The notes: generated by a model from the letters alone, not told the origin. A stretch of 64,000 bases of DNA from Microbacterium flavescens (GCF_018588945.1 NZ_JAFIWA010000003.1:62001-126000); one strand, 5' to 3'. Positions 1 to 7,962 are shown, counted from the stretch's first letter. Made by a program: numbers and translations.

Positions 1-1111
1 CCGCCATGTTGAAGACGCCCTGGTCGCCGCCGTCCCACGTCTCGAGGCCGAGCGCGATCGCGCGTCCGGCGTCGAGTCCCTCGAACAGCCCGCCGGCGAG
101 GAAGTCGGCGATGAGGTCGCGCGGGAACCGGTCGATGCCCGCGGGGACGGGCGTGTGCGTCGTGAACACCGTGGAGGCCCGCACCTGCGCGAGCGCGGCG
201 TCGAAGCCCAGGCCATCGTGCGTGATCAGTTCCGACATCCGCTCCAGGCCCTGGAACCCGGCGTGCCCCTCGTTCGTGTGGTAGACGTCGGGCGCGGGGC
301 GGCCCGTGATGCCGCACCACGCGCGCACAGCGCGCACGCCGCCGACGCCGAGGAGAAGTTCCTGCAGCAGACGGTGCTCGCCGCCGCCGCCGTAGAGGCG
401 GTCGGTGACGCGGCGCAGCTCCTCGGAGTTCGCGGGCGTCTCGGAGTCGAGCAGCAGCAGCGGAATGCGGCCGATGTCGGCGACCCACACCCGCGCGTGG
501 AGGACGCGATCGCCCGGGAGATCGAGCGAGATCTCGACCGGCGCGCCGTACCCGTCACGCAGCAGCGTGAGGCCGAGTCCGTACGGGTCGAGCAGCGGGT
601 AGCTCTCACGCTGCCAGCCGTCGTCGCCGATGGACTGGCGGAAGTAGCCGGCGCGGTAGAACAGGCCGACGCCTGTGAGCGGCACGCCGAGGTCGGAGGC
701 GCTCTTGAGGTGGTCGCCGGCCAGGATGCCGAGTCCGCCCGAGTACTGGGGGAGCGAGCCGTCGACGCCGAACTCCGGGGAGAAGTAGGCGATGTGCGCC
801 GGCTTGGGGCCTTCGAGCTGCTGGAACCAGCGGTCGCCGTCGAGGTAGGCGGTGAGGCGCTCGTCCTCCTCGCGAACACGGTGCACGAAGCCCTCGTCGT
901 GCGCGAGCTCGTCGAGGCGCTCCTGGCCGAGAGCGCCGAGCATGCGCGCCGGGTTCGCGCCGATCTCGTCCCACAGCGCAGGATCCATCGACGCGAAGAG
1001 GGAGTGCGTCGCGCGGCTCCACGACCAGCGCCAGTTCGACGCGAGGCGGTCGAGTGGGGCGAGGGTTTCGGAGAGGACAGGACGGACGGTGAACGTTCGG
1101 ATGGCCTTCAC
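1..1111 (-). CDS. glgP: alpha-glucan phosphorylase (partial, N-terminal part)
   Basis: The gene runs off the left edge, so about 370 N-terminal residues are present. It begins at a GTG at 1111, seven bases after a TAGAAT box. The translation carries LASNWRWSWSR near the start, then YFSPEFGVDGSLPQYSGG, GILAGDHLKSASDLG and VYHTNEGHAGF, which are typical of the short GT35 alpha-glucan phosphorylases of actinobacteria. The family releases glucose-1-phosphate from glycogen or maltodextrin in the cytoplasm with a PLP cofactor. The PLP lysine and C-terminal catalytic half lie outside the window, so activity cannot be judged. Confidence 0.9.
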   Translation of the reverse strand, partial: MKAIRTFTVRPVLSETLAPLDRLASNWRWSWSRATHSLFASMDPALWDEIGANPARMLGALGQERLDELAHDEGFVHRVREEDERLTAYLDGDRWFQQLEGPKPAHIAYFSPEFGVDGSLPQYSGGLGILAGDHLKSASDLGVPLTGVGLFYRAGYFRQSIGDDGWQRESYPLLDPYGLGLTLLRDGYGAPVEISLDLPGDRVLHARVWVADIGRIPLLLLDSETPANSEELRRVTDRLYGGGGEHRLLQELLLGVGGVRAVRAWCGITGRPAPDVYHTNEGHAGFQGLERMSELITHDGLGFDAALAQVRASTVFTTHTPVPAGIDRFPRDLIADFLAGGLFEGLDAGRAIALGLETWDGGDQGVFNMA

Positions 1112-1118
1112 GCGAGTG

Positions 1119-1124
1119 ATTCTA
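1119..1124 (-). promoter_or_regulatory. -10 box of glgP (leaderless type)
   Basis: TAGAAT on the minus strand, seven bases before the GTG start of glgP, with no Shine-Dalgarno sequence between. Transcription would begin at or next to the start codon. Confidence 0.6.
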
Positions 1125-1229
1125 GGCGTCGAAGATGGAAACGCTTGCACTCGGAGGATGCCGACGGCCGCGCGACGAACGGGGGAAGACGGAATCGTCA
1201 AGGGCGGACGTCGCGTCGCGGCCCGGGTC

Positions 1230-1235
1230 TAGGCT
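1230..1235 (+). promoter_or_regulatory. -10 box of the small gene at 1242 (leaderless type)
   Basis: TAGGCT, six bases before the ATG at 1242. No ribosome-binding site fits in the gap, so the transcript is probably leaderless. Confidence 0.6.
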
Positions 1236-1241
1236 CGGCAC

Positions 1242-1475
1242 ATGGCTATCGCACGACTGCACGGAGGTCCGCTCGACGGGCAGCTCCTGCCCCTCGAGAA
1301 CCCCGACCTCGACCGACTCATCGTCCCGTACAGCGAGACGCAGGTCGTCTACGCCCGCAAGGGAGACCTCGAGCGCACCGGAGAATCGGACGGCCCGACC
1401 GAGGCCGAGTACTGGTTCGTGGAGTCGCAGGACGACATCGACCCGTACACCGACATGGCTCGTGACCGTATCTGA
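1242..1475 (+). CDS. small conserved-type hypothetical protein (77 aa)
   Basis: A short soluble protein beginning MAIARLHGGPLDGQ and ending in an acidic, Asp- and Tyr-rich stretch. I do not recognise a named domain; similar small proteins with an HGGPLDG start occur in actinobacteria without known function. The start is supported by the TAGGCT box six bases upstream. The stop overlaps the GTG start of the following CYTH gene by 14 bases, suggesting the two are co-transcribed and translationally coupled. No signal peptide or membrane segment is visible. Confidence 0.7.
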   Translation: MAIARLHGGPLDGQLLPLENPDLDRLIVPYSETQVVYARKGDLERTGESDGPTEAEYWFVESQDDIDPYTDMARDRI

Positions 1476-2109
1476 CGCAGGCTCCGACGAGGCGCCCGGC
1501 CGCTCGGTCGAGATCGAGCTGAAGTTCGACGTCGCCGAAGGCACCGCCCTGCCCGACTGGTCGTCCCTGCCGGGCGTCGCCTCGGTGAGCGCGGGTGAGA
1601 CGCGCTCGCTCGACGCGGCCTACCTCGACACCGCCGACCTCGCTCTGGCCCGGGCGGGCTACGCGCTGCGCCGCCGCACCGGCGGACCAGACGCCGGCTG
1701 GCACATCAAAGGTCCGCGCGGTGCCGACGGCGGGCGCGTGGAGCTGCACTGGCCACTCGGTGAGGCCGACGCGGTGCCCGCCGGAGCGCGCGCCGAGATC
1801 GCCCCGGTGGCCGGCGATGCGCCGCTTCTGCCCCTCGCCCGAATCCGGAACGAGCGCGTGGCGTACTTCCTGCTCTCGGCCGAGGGCGGCGTCGTCGCCG
1901 AATTCGCCGACGACCACGTCCGCACCCGCGACGAGCGCTCGGGCACCGAGCGCGAGTGGCACGAATGGGAGATCGAGCTCGGGCCTGCTGGGCCCACCGA
2001 CCCCGACGAGCGCCGGACGTTCTTCGCTGCGGTCGAGGACGCTGCGATGGCCGCCGGCGCGCGGGCCGCGGCATCCGATTCGAAGCTCGCTCGCGCACTC
2101 GGGCACTGA
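1462..2109 (+). CDS. CYTH domain protein
   Basis: The 215-residue protein carries the CYTH signature near its N-terminus: E17, E19 and K21 in VEIELKFDV (the ExExK motif). Charged strands rich in Arg, Glu and Lys follow, as expected for the triphosphate-binding tunnel. CYTH proteins hydrolyse or cyclise triphosphate compounds, for example inorganic triphosphate or thiamine triphosphate; the substrate cannot be told from sequence. No CHAD domain is attached. The GTG at 1462 is the best start because it lies directly before the CYTH fold and overlaps the upstream small gene by 14 bases. An in-frame extension to 1135 would only translate the upstream promoter region. Confidence 0.85.
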   Translation: MTVSDAGSDEAPGRSVEIELKFDVAEGTALPDWSSLPGVASVSAGETRSLDAAYLDTADLALARAGYALRRRTGGPDAGWHIKGPRGADGGRVELHWPLGEADAVPAGARAEIAPVAGDAPLLPLARIRNERVAYFLLSAEGGVVAEFADDHVRTRDERSGTEREWHEWEIELGPAGPTDPDERRTFFAAVEDAAMAAGARAAASDSKLARALGH

Positions 2110-2122
2110 CGGCGGGCGGGGC

Positions 2123-2218
2123 GCGTTTCGTCTCGCTGCGCTCGCTCAACGAACCGGGAGGGGCTGCGCTCGCTCAACGACCCGGGAGGGGCTGCGCTCG
2201 CTCAACGACCCGGGAGCG
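2123..2218 (+). repeat. tandem, partly degenerate copies of the dispersed 3'-end repeat
   Basis: One full copy (TTTCGTCTCGCTGCGC followed by TCGCTCAACGA) is followed by two truncated copies keeping only the CTGCGCTCGCTCAACGA half. The shared half starts at 2136, 2164 and 2192, an exact 28-base period. The same element recurs at 2766, 7856, 7923, 8094 and 16320. Confidence 0.8.
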
Positions 2219-2223
2219 GGTTC

Positions 2224-2229
2224 TAGGGT
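2224..2229 (+). promoter_or_regulatory. -10 box of the thioesterase gene (leaderless type)
   Basis: TAGGGT, seven bases before the ATG at 2237, with no ribosome-binding site in between. Confidence 0.5.
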
Positions 2230-2236
2230 GAGACGC

Positions 2237-2734
2237 ATGAGCACCGAGACCTCGCGCACCCGCACCTTCGACTGGGACGATCCGGGCCCGCCTCTCGCAG
2301 CGTCGCGCGGACTCGACGGCCTGGGCTACCTCCGCGCACTCATCGACGAGGAGCTCCCGCCGCCGCCGATCTCGCGCCTCATGAACTTCTGGATGGTGTC
2401 GGCAGACCCCGGCGAGGTCGTCTTCGAGTGCGAGCCGGCGGAGTACCACTACAACGTGCTCGGGATGGTGCACGGCGGCGTGGCCTGCACCCTGCTCGAC
2501 ACGGTGGTCGGCTGCGCCGCGCACACCACCCTGCCCGCGGGCGTCGGGTACACCTCGATCGACCTCAACGTGTCGTACCTGCGCCCGATCCTGGCGACGA
2601 CCGGCCTGCTGCGGGCGCGAGGTCGCGTCGTGAAGGGCGGGTCGCGGGTGATCTTCGCCGAAGGCGTGGTGGAGGATGCCGCGGGCACAGCCCTCGCCAC
2701 CGCGACGAGCTCGCTCCTCGTGCTGCGGCCATGA
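2237..2734 (+). CDS. PaaI-family hotdog thioesterase
   Basis: A 165-residue single hotdog-fold protein. The helix motif HGGVACTLLDTVVGCA and the later SIDLNVSYLRP strand match the PaaI/YdiI-type acyl-CoA thioesterases, in which the HGG segment binds the acyl-CoA and the Asp helps activate water. The N-terminal 50 residues, with PPPPISRLMNF, are typical of the longer actinobacterial members. The substrate is unknown. It stands alone, convergent with lpdA. The start follows a TAGGGT box by seven bases. Confidence 0.85.
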   Translation: MSTETSRTRTFDWDDPGPPLAASRGLDGLGYLRALIDEELPPPPISRLMNFWMVSADPGEVVFECEPAEYHYNVLGMVHGGVACTLLDTVVGCAAHTTLPAGVGYTSIDLNVSYLRPILATTGLLRARGRVVKGGSRVIFAEGVVEDAAGTALATATSSLLVLRP

Positions 2735-2774
2735 ACGAAACGCCCCGGGTCACGAGGACCCCGGGGCGTTTCGT
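2735..2774. terminator. hairpin between convergent thioesterase and lpdA genes
   Basis: Perfect 15-bp stem: ACGAAACGCCCCGGG (2735-2749) pairs with 2760-2774 around a 10-base loop. It starts at the base after the thioesterase stop codon. Its right arm is shared with the start of the dispersed repeat. Confidence 0.75.
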
Positions 2775-2799
2775 CTCGCTTCGCTCGCTCAACGACCGG
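2766..2799 (+). repeat. dispersed 3'-end repeat, single copy
   Basis: A full-length copy of the element that reads GCGTTTCGTCTCGCTTCG followed by CTCGCTCAACGACCGG. It overlaps the right arm of the terminator at 2735-2774. Confidence 0.8.
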
Positions 2800-2824
2800 T
2801 CAGGTCGTTTCGGCGGTGCGTGGT

Positions 2825-4222
2825 CTAGAGGTTGATCATGTGGCCGGCGAGACCGTGGAAGGCCTCCTGCACGGCCTCCGACAGTGTCGGGTGCGTGTGG
2901 ACGTTGCGCGCCGCCTCGAGAGCGGTGAGGTCCCACTTCTGCGCCAGCGTCAGCTCGGGGAGCAGCTCCGACACGTCGGGGCCGATGAGGTGGCCGCCGA
3001 GAAGCTCGAGGTGCTCGCCGTCGGCGATGAGCTTGACGAAGCCGATCGGCTCGCCGAGGCCGTTCGCCTTGCCGTTCGCCGAGAAGGGGAACTTCGCGAC
3101 CTTCACGTCGTAGCCGGCGTCGCGCGCCTGCTGCTCGGTGAGGCCGAACGACGCCACCTGCGGCGAGCAGAACGTCGCGCGCGGCATCATGCGGTAGTCG
3201 CCGAGGGTCATCGTCTCGGCCTTGCCGATCGTCTCAGCGGCGACCACGGCCTGCGCCTCGGCCACGTGGGCCAGCTGCAGCTTCGCCGTGACGTCGCCGA
3301 TCGCGTAGATGTGCGGCACGTTGGTGCGCATGTGGTCGTCGATGTCGATCGCGCCACGGTCGGTGAGCTTCACGCCGGTCTTGTCGAGGCCGAAGCCCTC
3401 GACGTTGGCGGCGAAGCCGATCGACATCATGACCTTGTCGGCGTCGATCGAGCCGGCGGTGCCGTCCTTGGCCGTGTACGTGACGGTGACCTTGTCGCCG
3501 TTGTCGGTGACCGTCTCGACCTTGGTCGAGGTGAGGATGTCGACGCCGTACCCCTTGTACTGGCGCGCGATCTCCTTCGAGACGTCTGCGTCCTCGTTGG
3601 GAAGCGCACGGTCGAGGAACTCGATGATCGTCACCTTGACTCCGTAGTTCACCATCACGAAGGCGAACTCCATGCCGATGGCGCCGGCGCCGACGATGAC
3701 GATCGACTGGGGCAGGTCGCGGGCGAGGATCTGCTCCTCGTACGTGACGATGTTGCCGCCGATCTCGACGCCGGGCAGCAGGCGCACCTTCGAGCCGGTC
3801 GAGATGATCGCGTTGTCGAAGGTGACCTCTTCGGTGGAGCCGTCGGCCTTGGCCACCGTGATGGCGTTGGGTCCGGTGAACGAACCGCGGCCCTCGTACT
3901 CGGTGACCTTGTTCTTCTTCATCAGGTAGTGGATGCCCTTGACGTGGGTGTCCGCCACCTTGCGGCTGCGGTCCCACGCGACGCCGAAGTCGAACTTCAC
4001 GTCACCCGAGATGCCGAAGAGCTCCGCCTTGTGGTTGAACTGGTGCGCGAGGTCGGCGTTCTTGAGGAGTGCCTTCGAGGGGATGCAGCCCACGTTGAGG
4101 CACACACCGCCCCAGTACTTCTCTTCGATGATCGCGACGGAGAGGCCGAGCTGTGCGCTGCGGACAGCCGCGACGTACCCGCCGGGGCCCGCGCCGAGGA
4201 TGACGACGTCGTAGTGGGGCAT
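2825..4222 (-). CDS. lpdA: dihydrolipoyl dehydrogenase (E3)
   Basis: The 465-residue flavoprotein has the FAD-binding GAGPGG at the N-terminus, the redox-active pair C41/C46 in [10 protein letters not shown], a central NAD-binding [10 protein letters not shown], and the C-terminal catalytic pair H444/E449 in HTHPTLSE. It reoxidises the dihydrolipoyl groups of pyruvate and 2-oxoglutarate dehydrogenase complexes, passing electrons to NAD+. The full length matches the family. The ATG at 4222 was chosen because the FAD motif begins seven residues later and a TAGGCT box sits seven bases upstream; a longer reading frame to 4315 would begin inside the neighbouring gene. It is a single gene, as is common for lpd in actinobacteria. 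Confidence 0.95.
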   Translation of the reverse strand: MPHYDVVILGAGPGGYVAAVRSAQLGLSVAIIEEKYWGGVCLNVGCIPSKALLKNADLAHQFNHKAELFGISGDVKFDFGVAWDRSRKVADTHVKGIHYLMKKNKVTEYEGRGSFTGPNAITVAKADGSTEEVTFDNAIISTGSKVRLLPGVEIGGNIVTYEEQILARDLPQSIVIVGAGAIGMEFAFVMVNYGVKVTIIEFLDRALPNEDADVSKEIARQYKGYGVDILTSTKVETVTDNGDKVTVTYTAKDGTAGSIDADKVMMSIGFAANVEGFGLDKTGVKLTDRGAIDIDDHMRTNVPHIYAIGDVTAKLQLAHVAEAQAVVAAETIGKAETMTLGDYRMMPRATFCSPQVASFGLTEQQARDAGYDVKVAKFPFSANGKANGLGEPIGFVKLIADGEHLELLGGHLIGPDVSELLPELTLAQKWDLTALEAARNVHTHPTLSEAVQEAFHGLAGHMINL

Positions 4223-4229
4223 GGGTTCA

Positions 4230-4235
4230 AGCCTA
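4230..4235 (-). promoter_or_regulatory. -10 box of lpdA (leaderless type)
   Basis: TAGGCT on the minus strand, seven bases before the ATG of lpdA. It overlaps the stop codon of the upstream CopC-like gene. Confidence 0.6.
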
Positions 4236-4943
4236 TCTCTCGGCAGGGGGGTCGGAGTCGGGCTCCGGGGCGCCGCCGAGGGCTCGCTCGCGGCTTTCGG
4301 CGAGCTCCTTCTCACGGCGGGCGCGAGACGTCAGGAGGTAGATCACGGCGCCGCCGAGCGCGGCGAGCAGGAGTCCGCCGACCACCCACGGCCACACGTC
4401 GCCGAACGTCGACGCCTCGTCGGCGTCGGGGGCGGCGGTGGGGGATGCCGTCGGTGCCGGCTCCTGCGTCGGCTCGGTCGTCGGCTCGGTCGACTCGGTG
4501 GGCGTCGGCGTGGGCGTCGCGGTGTCGGTCGGCGTCGGCGCAGGGGCTACCGTGAAGGCGAACTCGCCCGAGATCGGGTGGCCGTCGCTCGAGACGACCT
4601 TCCACAGCACCGTGATCTCACCGGATGCCTCGCCCGCGAGCGGCTGGGTCAGCACGTTGTCCTGCGCCGTCGGTGCGCCGTCGAGGAGCGACGTGCCCGA
4701 GGCATCCGTCACCGCCACCTCCGAGGCGCCCGCATCGGTCGCGATCGCGCCGCTGAAGGTCAGCGTCAGCTGCGCGGGGACTCCCTCGACGGTCGAGTCG
4801 GCGGAGGGGTTGCTTCCGATCAGCTCGTCGTGCGCGTGCGCGGGGGATGCCGGAACCACGAGCAGCGCGAACGCCGTGAGCAGGGCCGCCACCAGCGCGA
4901 GAACACGGGCGGGCAGGGCTGTGTGAATTCCTTGTGACATCAT
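4233..4943 (-). CDS. CopC-domain membrane-anchored copper-binding protein
   Basis: The 236-residue protein has a signal peptide ending AHA, a mature domain starting [13 protein letters not shown], a Thr/Pro-rich linker, a C-terminal membrane helix at about 190-211, and a charged tail. The mature N-terminal His and the conserved [13 protein letters not shown] near the domain end are those of extracytoplasmic CopC domains, which bind Cu(II). No CopD domain is fused. The gene is divergent from a Met/Cys-rich protein gene, strengthening a copper role. The ATG at 4943 was chosen over an upstream TTG at 4961 because a TAGGCT promoter box lies between them. Confidence 0.85.
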   Translation of the reverse strand: MMSQGIHTALPARVLALVAALLTAFALLVVPASPAHAHDELIGSNPSADSTVEGVPAQLTLTFSGAIATDAGASEVAVTDASGTSLLDGAPTAQDNVLTQPLAGEASGEITVLWKVVSSDGHPISGEFAFTVAPAPTPTDTATPTPTPTESTEPTTEPTQEPAPTASPTAAPDADEASTFGDVWPWVVGGLLLAALGGAVIYLLTSRARREKELAESRERALGGAPEPDSDPPAER

Positions 4944-4950
4944 CCCGGCC

Positions 4951-4956
4951 AGCCTA
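4951..4956 (-). promoter_or_regulatory. -10 box of the CopC-like gene (leaderless type)
   Basis: TAGGCT on the minus strand, seven bases before the ATG at 4943. It decides the start, because the longer TTG frame would need to begin upstream of this promoter. Confidence 0.6.
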
Positions 4957-5047
4957 GCCAAGCCTTCTCACCCGCCGAGGCCGCGGGTACCCTGACGAGC
5001 AGGCGGGCACCCCTGCCCGCGGACGATCACGGAAGCGAGGTGGGCAG

Positions 5048-5449
5048 ATGGATTCCATGATGATGGACGCCATGTCGAAGGACATGATGTCGATGCCCGG
5101 CATGGACACGATGGACATGTCGGTGCTGCAGGCGGCTATGGACGCCTGCTCGGCCTGCGAGCAGGCGTGCACGGTGTGCTCCACTCAGATGATGTCGTGC
5201 GCCCCGGCATGTATGAACTGCGCGGACATGTGCAACACGATGATGCGCGCCATGATGCGCATGCAGGGGACGACCCCGGCGTCGATGATGGCCATGCTCG
5301 ACGCGTGCATCGCGATGTGCCAGAACTGCATGGACGAGTGCCTGGAGCACGCCGACCACAGCGAGGTCTGCAAGATGTGCGCTCAGTCGTGCAAGGCCTG
5401 CATGGACGCCTGCATGGCGGTCAAGGACATGATGATGAAGGCGGCCTGA
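5048..5449 (+). CDS. Met/Cys-rich four-helix copper-storage-like protein
   Basis: A 133-residue protein with 32 Met and 17 Cys. The N-terminal 25 residues are mostly Met, Asp and Ser. The rest has Cys spaced three or four apart on predicted amphipathic helices (ACSACEQACTVC, CMNCADMC, ACIAMCQNCMDEC, CKMCAQSCKACMDAC). This is the pattern of the DUF326 / Csp-type four-helix proteins that hold many Cu(I) ions inside the bundle. There is no signal peptide, so a cytosolic store or buffer is likely. A GAGGTGGG sequence precedes the ATG. The divergent CopC gene supports a copper role. Metal specificity is inferred. Confidence 0.8.
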   Translation: MDSMMMDAMSKDMMSMPGMDTMDMSVLQAAMDACSACEQACTVCSTQMMSCAPACMNCADMCNTMMRAMMRMQGTTPASMMAMLDACIAMCQNCMDECLEHADHSEVCKMCAQSCKACMDACMAVKDMMMKAA

Positions 5450-5455
5450 GCCGCG

Positions 5456-5803
5456 TCACCGTGCGACGTTGAAACGCTCGCGCCCGACGGCCAGCACGTG
5501 GTAGCGGCCGTGGACCGCGACCGGGGTGCCGGGCGTGAGCACGTGCGCCGCACCCGCGCTGTTCCACAGGGCGATCGCCTCTGCGGTCGTCAGGTCGCGC
5601 ACCACGATCGTGCCCGACGCGGCATCGGCCGACTCGACGATCGCGTCCGTCCAGTCCGACGGCGTCGCCGAGGCGAGGCGCGACTGGATGAGGTGCAGCG
5701 CGTGCCCTGGAGCGAACGAGGAGCACGCGTCACCGTGGTCGCACATGCACGCCGCACGCTCACGCACCTCGAGGGGCGGGATGTGGCGGTGCTGGCTCGA
5801 CAC
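5456..5803 (-). CDS. hypothetical protein with a Cys/His cluster (115 aa)
   Basis: I do not recognise the family. The N-terminal third holds three close cysteines and a histidine in AACMCDHGDACSSF, plus several other His, which could bind a metal. The rest resembles a small beta-rich domain (GTIVVRDLTTAEAIALWNSA, then TPVAVHGRYHVLAVG). It begins at a GTG with AAGGAG nine bases upstream. The gene converges on the copper-storage-like gene with a six-base gap, so a metal link is tempting but unproven. No signal peptide or membrane segment is seen. Confidence 0.65.
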   Translation of the reverse strand: MSSQHRHIPPLEVRERAACMCDHGDACSSFAPGHALHLIQSRLASATPSDWTDAIVESADAASGTIVVRDLTTAEAIALWNSAGAAHVLTPGTPVAVHGRYHVLAVGRERFNVAR

Positions 5804-5946
5804 GGCAGGACTCCTTCTCGTAGCTTCGGTCTTTCGTTTACGTTAGGACGGCGCCTTTCCCGGGGCACGCGACCTGACACGGAGCGAAACAAAGCCGATC
5901 AGCGCGTCACGCCGATTTCCGCACTTTCGCGGGCGGGGTGATCGGA

Positions 5947-5952
5947 TAGGCT
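5947..5952 (+). promoter_or_regulatory. -10 box of garA
   Basis: TAGGCT about 21 bases before the GTG start, followed by a GAGGAGG ribosome-binding site. This gives a short conventional leader. Confidence 0.5.
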
Positions 5953-5973
5953 TGCACGCAGAGGAGGACCACC

Positions 5974-6483
5974 GTGGAGGAACACCGCCGACCTGACGAG
6001 GGCGACATCCGCCGGGCATCCGGTGCAGACCCCGAGTCGGCCGAGTCCGATCGCGGGACCGACACGACGCAGACCTTCGGACATGACTCCGACCTCTCGT
6101 TCGTGCCGTTCGGAAGTGAGCTGGCCGACGCCGAGCTCGAGGCGATCGACGCCCTTCCCACCGGCGCTGCGCTGCTCCTCGTGCGGTCCGGCCCGACGGC
6201 CGGCGCCCGCTACCTGCTCGACACCGACGTGACGACGGTCGGCCGGCATCCCGAAGCCGACATCTTCTTCGACGACGTCACCGTCTCGCGTCGTCACGCC
6301 GAGATCACCCGCACCGGCACGTCGTTCGAGCTCGTCGACCAGCGCTCGCTCAACGGCACCTACGTCAACGGCGAGCGGGTCGACCGCTCCACGCTGCGCA
6401 ACGGCGCAGAGCTGCGCATCGGCAAGTTCCGGCTGAACTTCTTCGTCTCGCCCGCAGACCTGGCCCAGGCCGCGGACGGGTGA
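5974..6483 (+). CDS. garA: GarA/OdhI-like FHA domain protein
   Basis: The 169-residue protein has an FHA domain at about 75-155 with the phosphothreonine-binding residues in TTVGRHPEADIFFDD, TVSRRHAEI and LNGTYVNG. A threonine cluster at T31-T34 (TTQT) near the N-terminus fits the kinase-targeted TT motif of GarA/OdhI. In mycobacteria and corynebacteria this protein controls 2-oxoglutarate dehydrogenase and glutamate metabolism, switched by Ser/Thr kinase phosphorylation. The following MerR gene, overlapping by one base, is the same neighbour as in those genera (Rv1827-Rv1828, odhI-ftsR). A GAGGAGG ribosome-binding site supports the GTG start. Confidence 0.88.
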   Translation: MEEHRRPDEGDIRRASGADPESAESDRGTDTTQTFGHDSDLSFVPFGSELADAELEAIDALPTGAALLLVRSGPTAGARYLLDTDVTTVGRHPEADIFFDDVTVSRRHAEITRTGTSFELVDQRSLNGTYVNGERVDRSTLRNGAELRIGKFRLNFFVSPADLAQAADG

Positions 6484-7175
6484 TGCCCGCCGCCTCCGCC
6501 CGCGAACGTTCGTCGTCCGCGGGTCTTCTGAGCATCGGCCAGGTGCTGGCGCGCCTCTCGCCCGAGTTCCCGTCGCTGACCTCGAGCAAGCTGCGCTTCC
6601 TCGAGGTGCAGGGCATCGTCACGCCCGTGCGCACCGAGTCCGGCTACCGCAAGTTCTCCCAGGCCGACCTCGAGCGGCTTCGCCTGGCGCTCACGCTCCA
6701 GCGCGACCACTATCTGCCGCTCGTCGTGATCCGGGAGTATCTCGAAGACGTCGACGCCGGACGCGAGCCCGCGACGCCGACGGCCGTTCCGCCGCCGTCG
6801 ATCGTGCCCGCCCCGCGCCGGTACCGGCGCGACGAGCTGCTCGCCGCGTCAGGCGCCGCACCGCAGCTGCTCAACGACGCGATCAGCACCGGCGTACTCG
6901 TCGGCACCGACGCGTACACCGACCAGTCCGTCGCGCTGCTGCGGGCGCTCGTGGCGCTCGACCGTCACGGCATCGAGCCGCGTCACGTGCGTGCGCTCCG
7001 GCAGAACGCCGAGCGCGACGTCGCTCTGGTGGAACAGGCGCTTTCGCCCCTGCTGCGGCGGACGGATGCCTCGTCCCGCGGCCGAGCAGGAGAACTGGCG
7101 CCGGAACTGGCCAAACGGCTGGACGAGGTGCGGGCGATCTTCGTCCGTTCGGCCCTCGACCGGCTGCTGTCCTGA
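6483..7175 (+). CDS. ftsR: MerR-family regulator FtsR
   Basis: The 230-residue protein has an N-terminal winged-helix domain (LLSIGQVLARLSPEF through SGYRKFSQADLERL) and a long C-terminal effector or dimer region with DELLAASGAAPQLLNDA. It matches the Rv1828/FtsR family, described in Corynebacterium as an activator of ftsZ. The ATG overlaps the garA stop as TGATG, so the two are translationally coupled; an in-frame GTG three bases upstream is a possible alternative start. The ftsZ gene and candidate operators lie at 41 kb in this window. Confidence 0.82.
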   Translation: MPAASARERSSSAGLLSIGQVLARLSPEFPSLTSSKLRFLEVQGIVTPVRTESGYRKFSQADLERLRLALTLQRDHYLPLVVIREYLEDVDAGREPATPTAVPPPSIVPAPRRYRRDELLAASGAAPQLLNDAISTGVLVGTDAYTDQSVALLRALVALDRHGIEPRHVRALRQNAERDVALVEQALSPLLRRTDASSRGRAGELAPELAKRLDEVRAIFVRSALDRLLS

Positions 7176-7286
7176 TCGATCCGAGGCGCCGATCGCGCGA
7201 CACGCCGAGGCCGTAGGCGCCGATGTCGTAGACGGAGCGCGGCGCCTCATCTAGCGTGGAAGTATCCGAGTCCGAGGGGGGCGAGC

Positions 7287-7832
7287 ATGACTGCTCGAGA
7301 AGCGGCCGACAACGAGCCGTTCGTAGCTGAGCTCCTCTTCACCGACGGGCTCCCCGCCATGGACGACGAGGTCGGCTACCGCGGTGCGGTCGCCGCACGC
7401 GCCGCCGGCATCACCTACCGCCAGCTCGACTACTGGGCCCGCACCGAGCTCGTCGAGCCGACGGTGCGCGGAGCCAGCGGCTCCGGGTCCCAGCGGCTCT
7501 ACGGCTTCCGCGACATCCTCGTGCTCAAGCTCGTCAAGCGGCTCCTCGACACCGGCATCTCGCTGCAGCAGATCCGCACCGCCGTCGATCAGCTGCGTGC
7601 CGCCGGCATCCGCGATCTCGCCGGAACCACCCTCATGAGCGACGGCGCGTCCGTCTACCTGTGCACGTCGAACGACGAGGTCATCGATCTCGTCAGCCGC
7701 GGTCAGGGAGTCTTCGGCATCGCCGTCGGCAAGGTGCTCCGCGAGGTCGAGACCGAGCTCGTGGCATTCGAGGCCCAGGCGCCCGAGACGCTCGACGAGC
7801 TCGCGGTCCGCCGCGCCGCCCGCACGGCCTGA
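7287..7832 (+). CDS. MerR-family transcriptional regulator (Rv1830-like)
   Basis: A 181-residue MerR protein: HTH and wing at about 30-95 (GITYRQLDYWARTELVEP, GSQRLYGFRDILVLKLVKRLLDTG) followed by a compact C-terminal domain with SVYLCTSNDEVIDLVSRGQGVFGIAVG. This matches the second MerR gene of the garA locus in mycobacteria. In mycobacteria a small bifunctional-nuclease gene (Rv1829) separates the two MerR genes; here only 111 non-coding bases separate them. A TAGCGT box at 7252-7257 and a GAGGGGGG ribosome-binding site give it its own promoter. Target genes are unknown. Confidence 0.85.
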   Translation: MTAREAADNEPFVAELLFTDGLPAMDDEVGYRGAVAARAAGITYRQLDYWARTELVEPTVRGASGSGSQRLYGFRDILVLKLVKRLLDTGISLQQIRTAVDQLRAAGIRDLAGTTLMSDGASVYLCTSNDEVIDLVSRGQGVFGIAVGKVLREVETELVAFEAQAPETLDELAVRRAARTA

Positions 7833-7855
7833 CGCTCTTCGCGGGGGCGCAACCG

Positions 7856-7888
7856 CCGATCGTTGAGCGAGCGGAGCGAGACGAAACG
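7856..7888 (-). repeat. dispersed 3'-end repeat, inverted copy
   Basis: The element reads in reverse here: CCGATCGTTGAGCGAGC followed by GGAGCGAGACGAAACG. Confidence 0.8.
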
Positions 7889-7922
7889 CGTCGCGCGGAC
7901 TAAGGGCTCTTCGCGGGTTCGA

Positions 7923-7962
7923 GGCGTTTCGTCTCGTCGCTTCGCTCCTCGCTCAACGACCC
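7923..7962 (+). repeat. dispersed 3'-end repeat, long variant
   Basis: A variant with three-base expansions: GCGTTTCGTCTCGTCGC followed by TTCGCTCCTCGCTCAACGAC. The CTCCTCGCTCAACGAC half recurs at 8107-8121. Confidence 0.75.

Noticed and set aside
4233..4961. TTG start at 4961 for the CopC-like gene
   Set aside because: A TAGGCT promoter box lies between 4961 and the ATG at 4943, and the signal peptide is complete from 4943.
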